Origin: Geobacillus icigianus
GTDB taxonomy: Bacteria > Bacillota > Bacilli > Bacillales > Anoxybacillaceae
DNA length: 5,640 nt
Reading direction: 5' to 3'
Assembly: GCF_000750005.1 (NCBI RefSeq)
Contig: NZ_JPYA01000184.1
Span: 1 to 5,640 of the forward strand
Shown here piece after piece: positions 5,591 to 5,640 of this stretch. A model generated the notes under the pieces. That model did not search any database and was not told where the DNA came from. It was given only the letters and a program-made list of their open reading frames with translations. Position 1 is the first letter of the stretch. The number at the start of each line of letters is the position of its first letter. Both the position numbers and the translations under genes were made by a program.

Positions 5591-5640
5591 TTATGTAATC
5601 AATTCGGTTAATGAATAAATCAAATCATCCGCCTCATACT
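5591..5640 (-). CDS. C-terminal end of an upstream gene, possibly a HAD-type phosphatase
   Basis: Only the last 15 codons are present: YEADDLIYSLTELIT, then TAA at 5591-5593. The pattern AD-(I/V/L)-x-x-SL-x-EL at the extreme C-terminus is common in HAD-superfamily phosphatases of the Gph type. The assignment rests on this short tail and is tentative. The other two frames close quickly (TGA in each), which supports this frame. It ends 18 bases before the GTG of the ATP-grasp gene (27 before the ATT), in the same orientation, so the two are probably co-transcribed. Pairing of a HAD phosphatase with an ATP-grasp ligase would fit a small modification module. Confidence 0.45.
   Translation of the reverse strand, partial: YEADDLIYSLTELIT

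Noticed and set aside
1..5640. CRISPR array, transposon ends, tRNA or rRNA genes
   Set aside because: No spaced repeats, transposase-like frames, long terminal inverted repeats or RNA gene signatures were seen on either strand.

Overview
The window is part of a nonulosonic (sialic-acid-like) sugar biosynthesis operon from a low-GC Gram-positive bacterium. A member of the Bacillaceae, for example Bacillus, Geobacillus or Anoxybacillus, is the best guess. This rests on the strong GGAGG-type ribosome binding sites, the use of TTG starts, and the similarity of the genes to both the pseudaminic acid (Pse) pathway and the Bacillus spore-coat genes spsC/E/F/G. The organism is inferred; nothing in the window identifies a species.

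All real genes lie on the minus strand, so transcription runs from high to low coordinates. In that order they are: the last 15 codons of an upstream gene, probably a HAD-type phosphatase (5591-5640); an ATP-grasp ligase (4601-5572, with the true start probably at 5563); an SpsF-type cytidylyltransferase (3873-4598); a 5'-truncated glycosyltransferase that keeps only its C-terminal domain (3584-3871); the nucleotide-sugar hydrolase PseG (2498-3559); the synthase PseI (1450-2505); the aminotransferase PseC (290-1435); a 173-base gap; and the first 38 codons of a DUF4910 aminopeptidase-like protein (1-116). Gaps between neighbours from 5590 down to 290 are short or negative (18, 2, 1, 24, -8 and 14 bases), as expected of one operon with translational coupling. 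No promoter or convincing terminator is visible in the window.

PseC makes the 4-amino sugar, PseG removes UDP from the diacetylated sugar, PseI condenses the free sugar with phosphoenolpyruvate to form the nine-carbon acid, and the SpsF-type enzyme would activate it with CMP for transfer. The first enzyme (PseB, dehydratase/epimerase) and the N-acetyltransferase (PseH) are absent here and must lie elsewhere. In bacteria the product usually decorates flagellin or other surface structures; in bacilli a spore-coat role is the alternative. The ATP-grasp, possible HAD and DUF4910 proteins are not part of the core pathway and are the best candidates for an unusual modification of the sugar or its precursor.

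Points of most interest are the accessory ATP-grasp/HAD/DUF4910 set, the glycosyltransferase remnant between the cytidylyltransferase and pseG, and an apparent ATT start codon for the ATP-grasp gene. The plus strand shows only antisense shadows of these genes.
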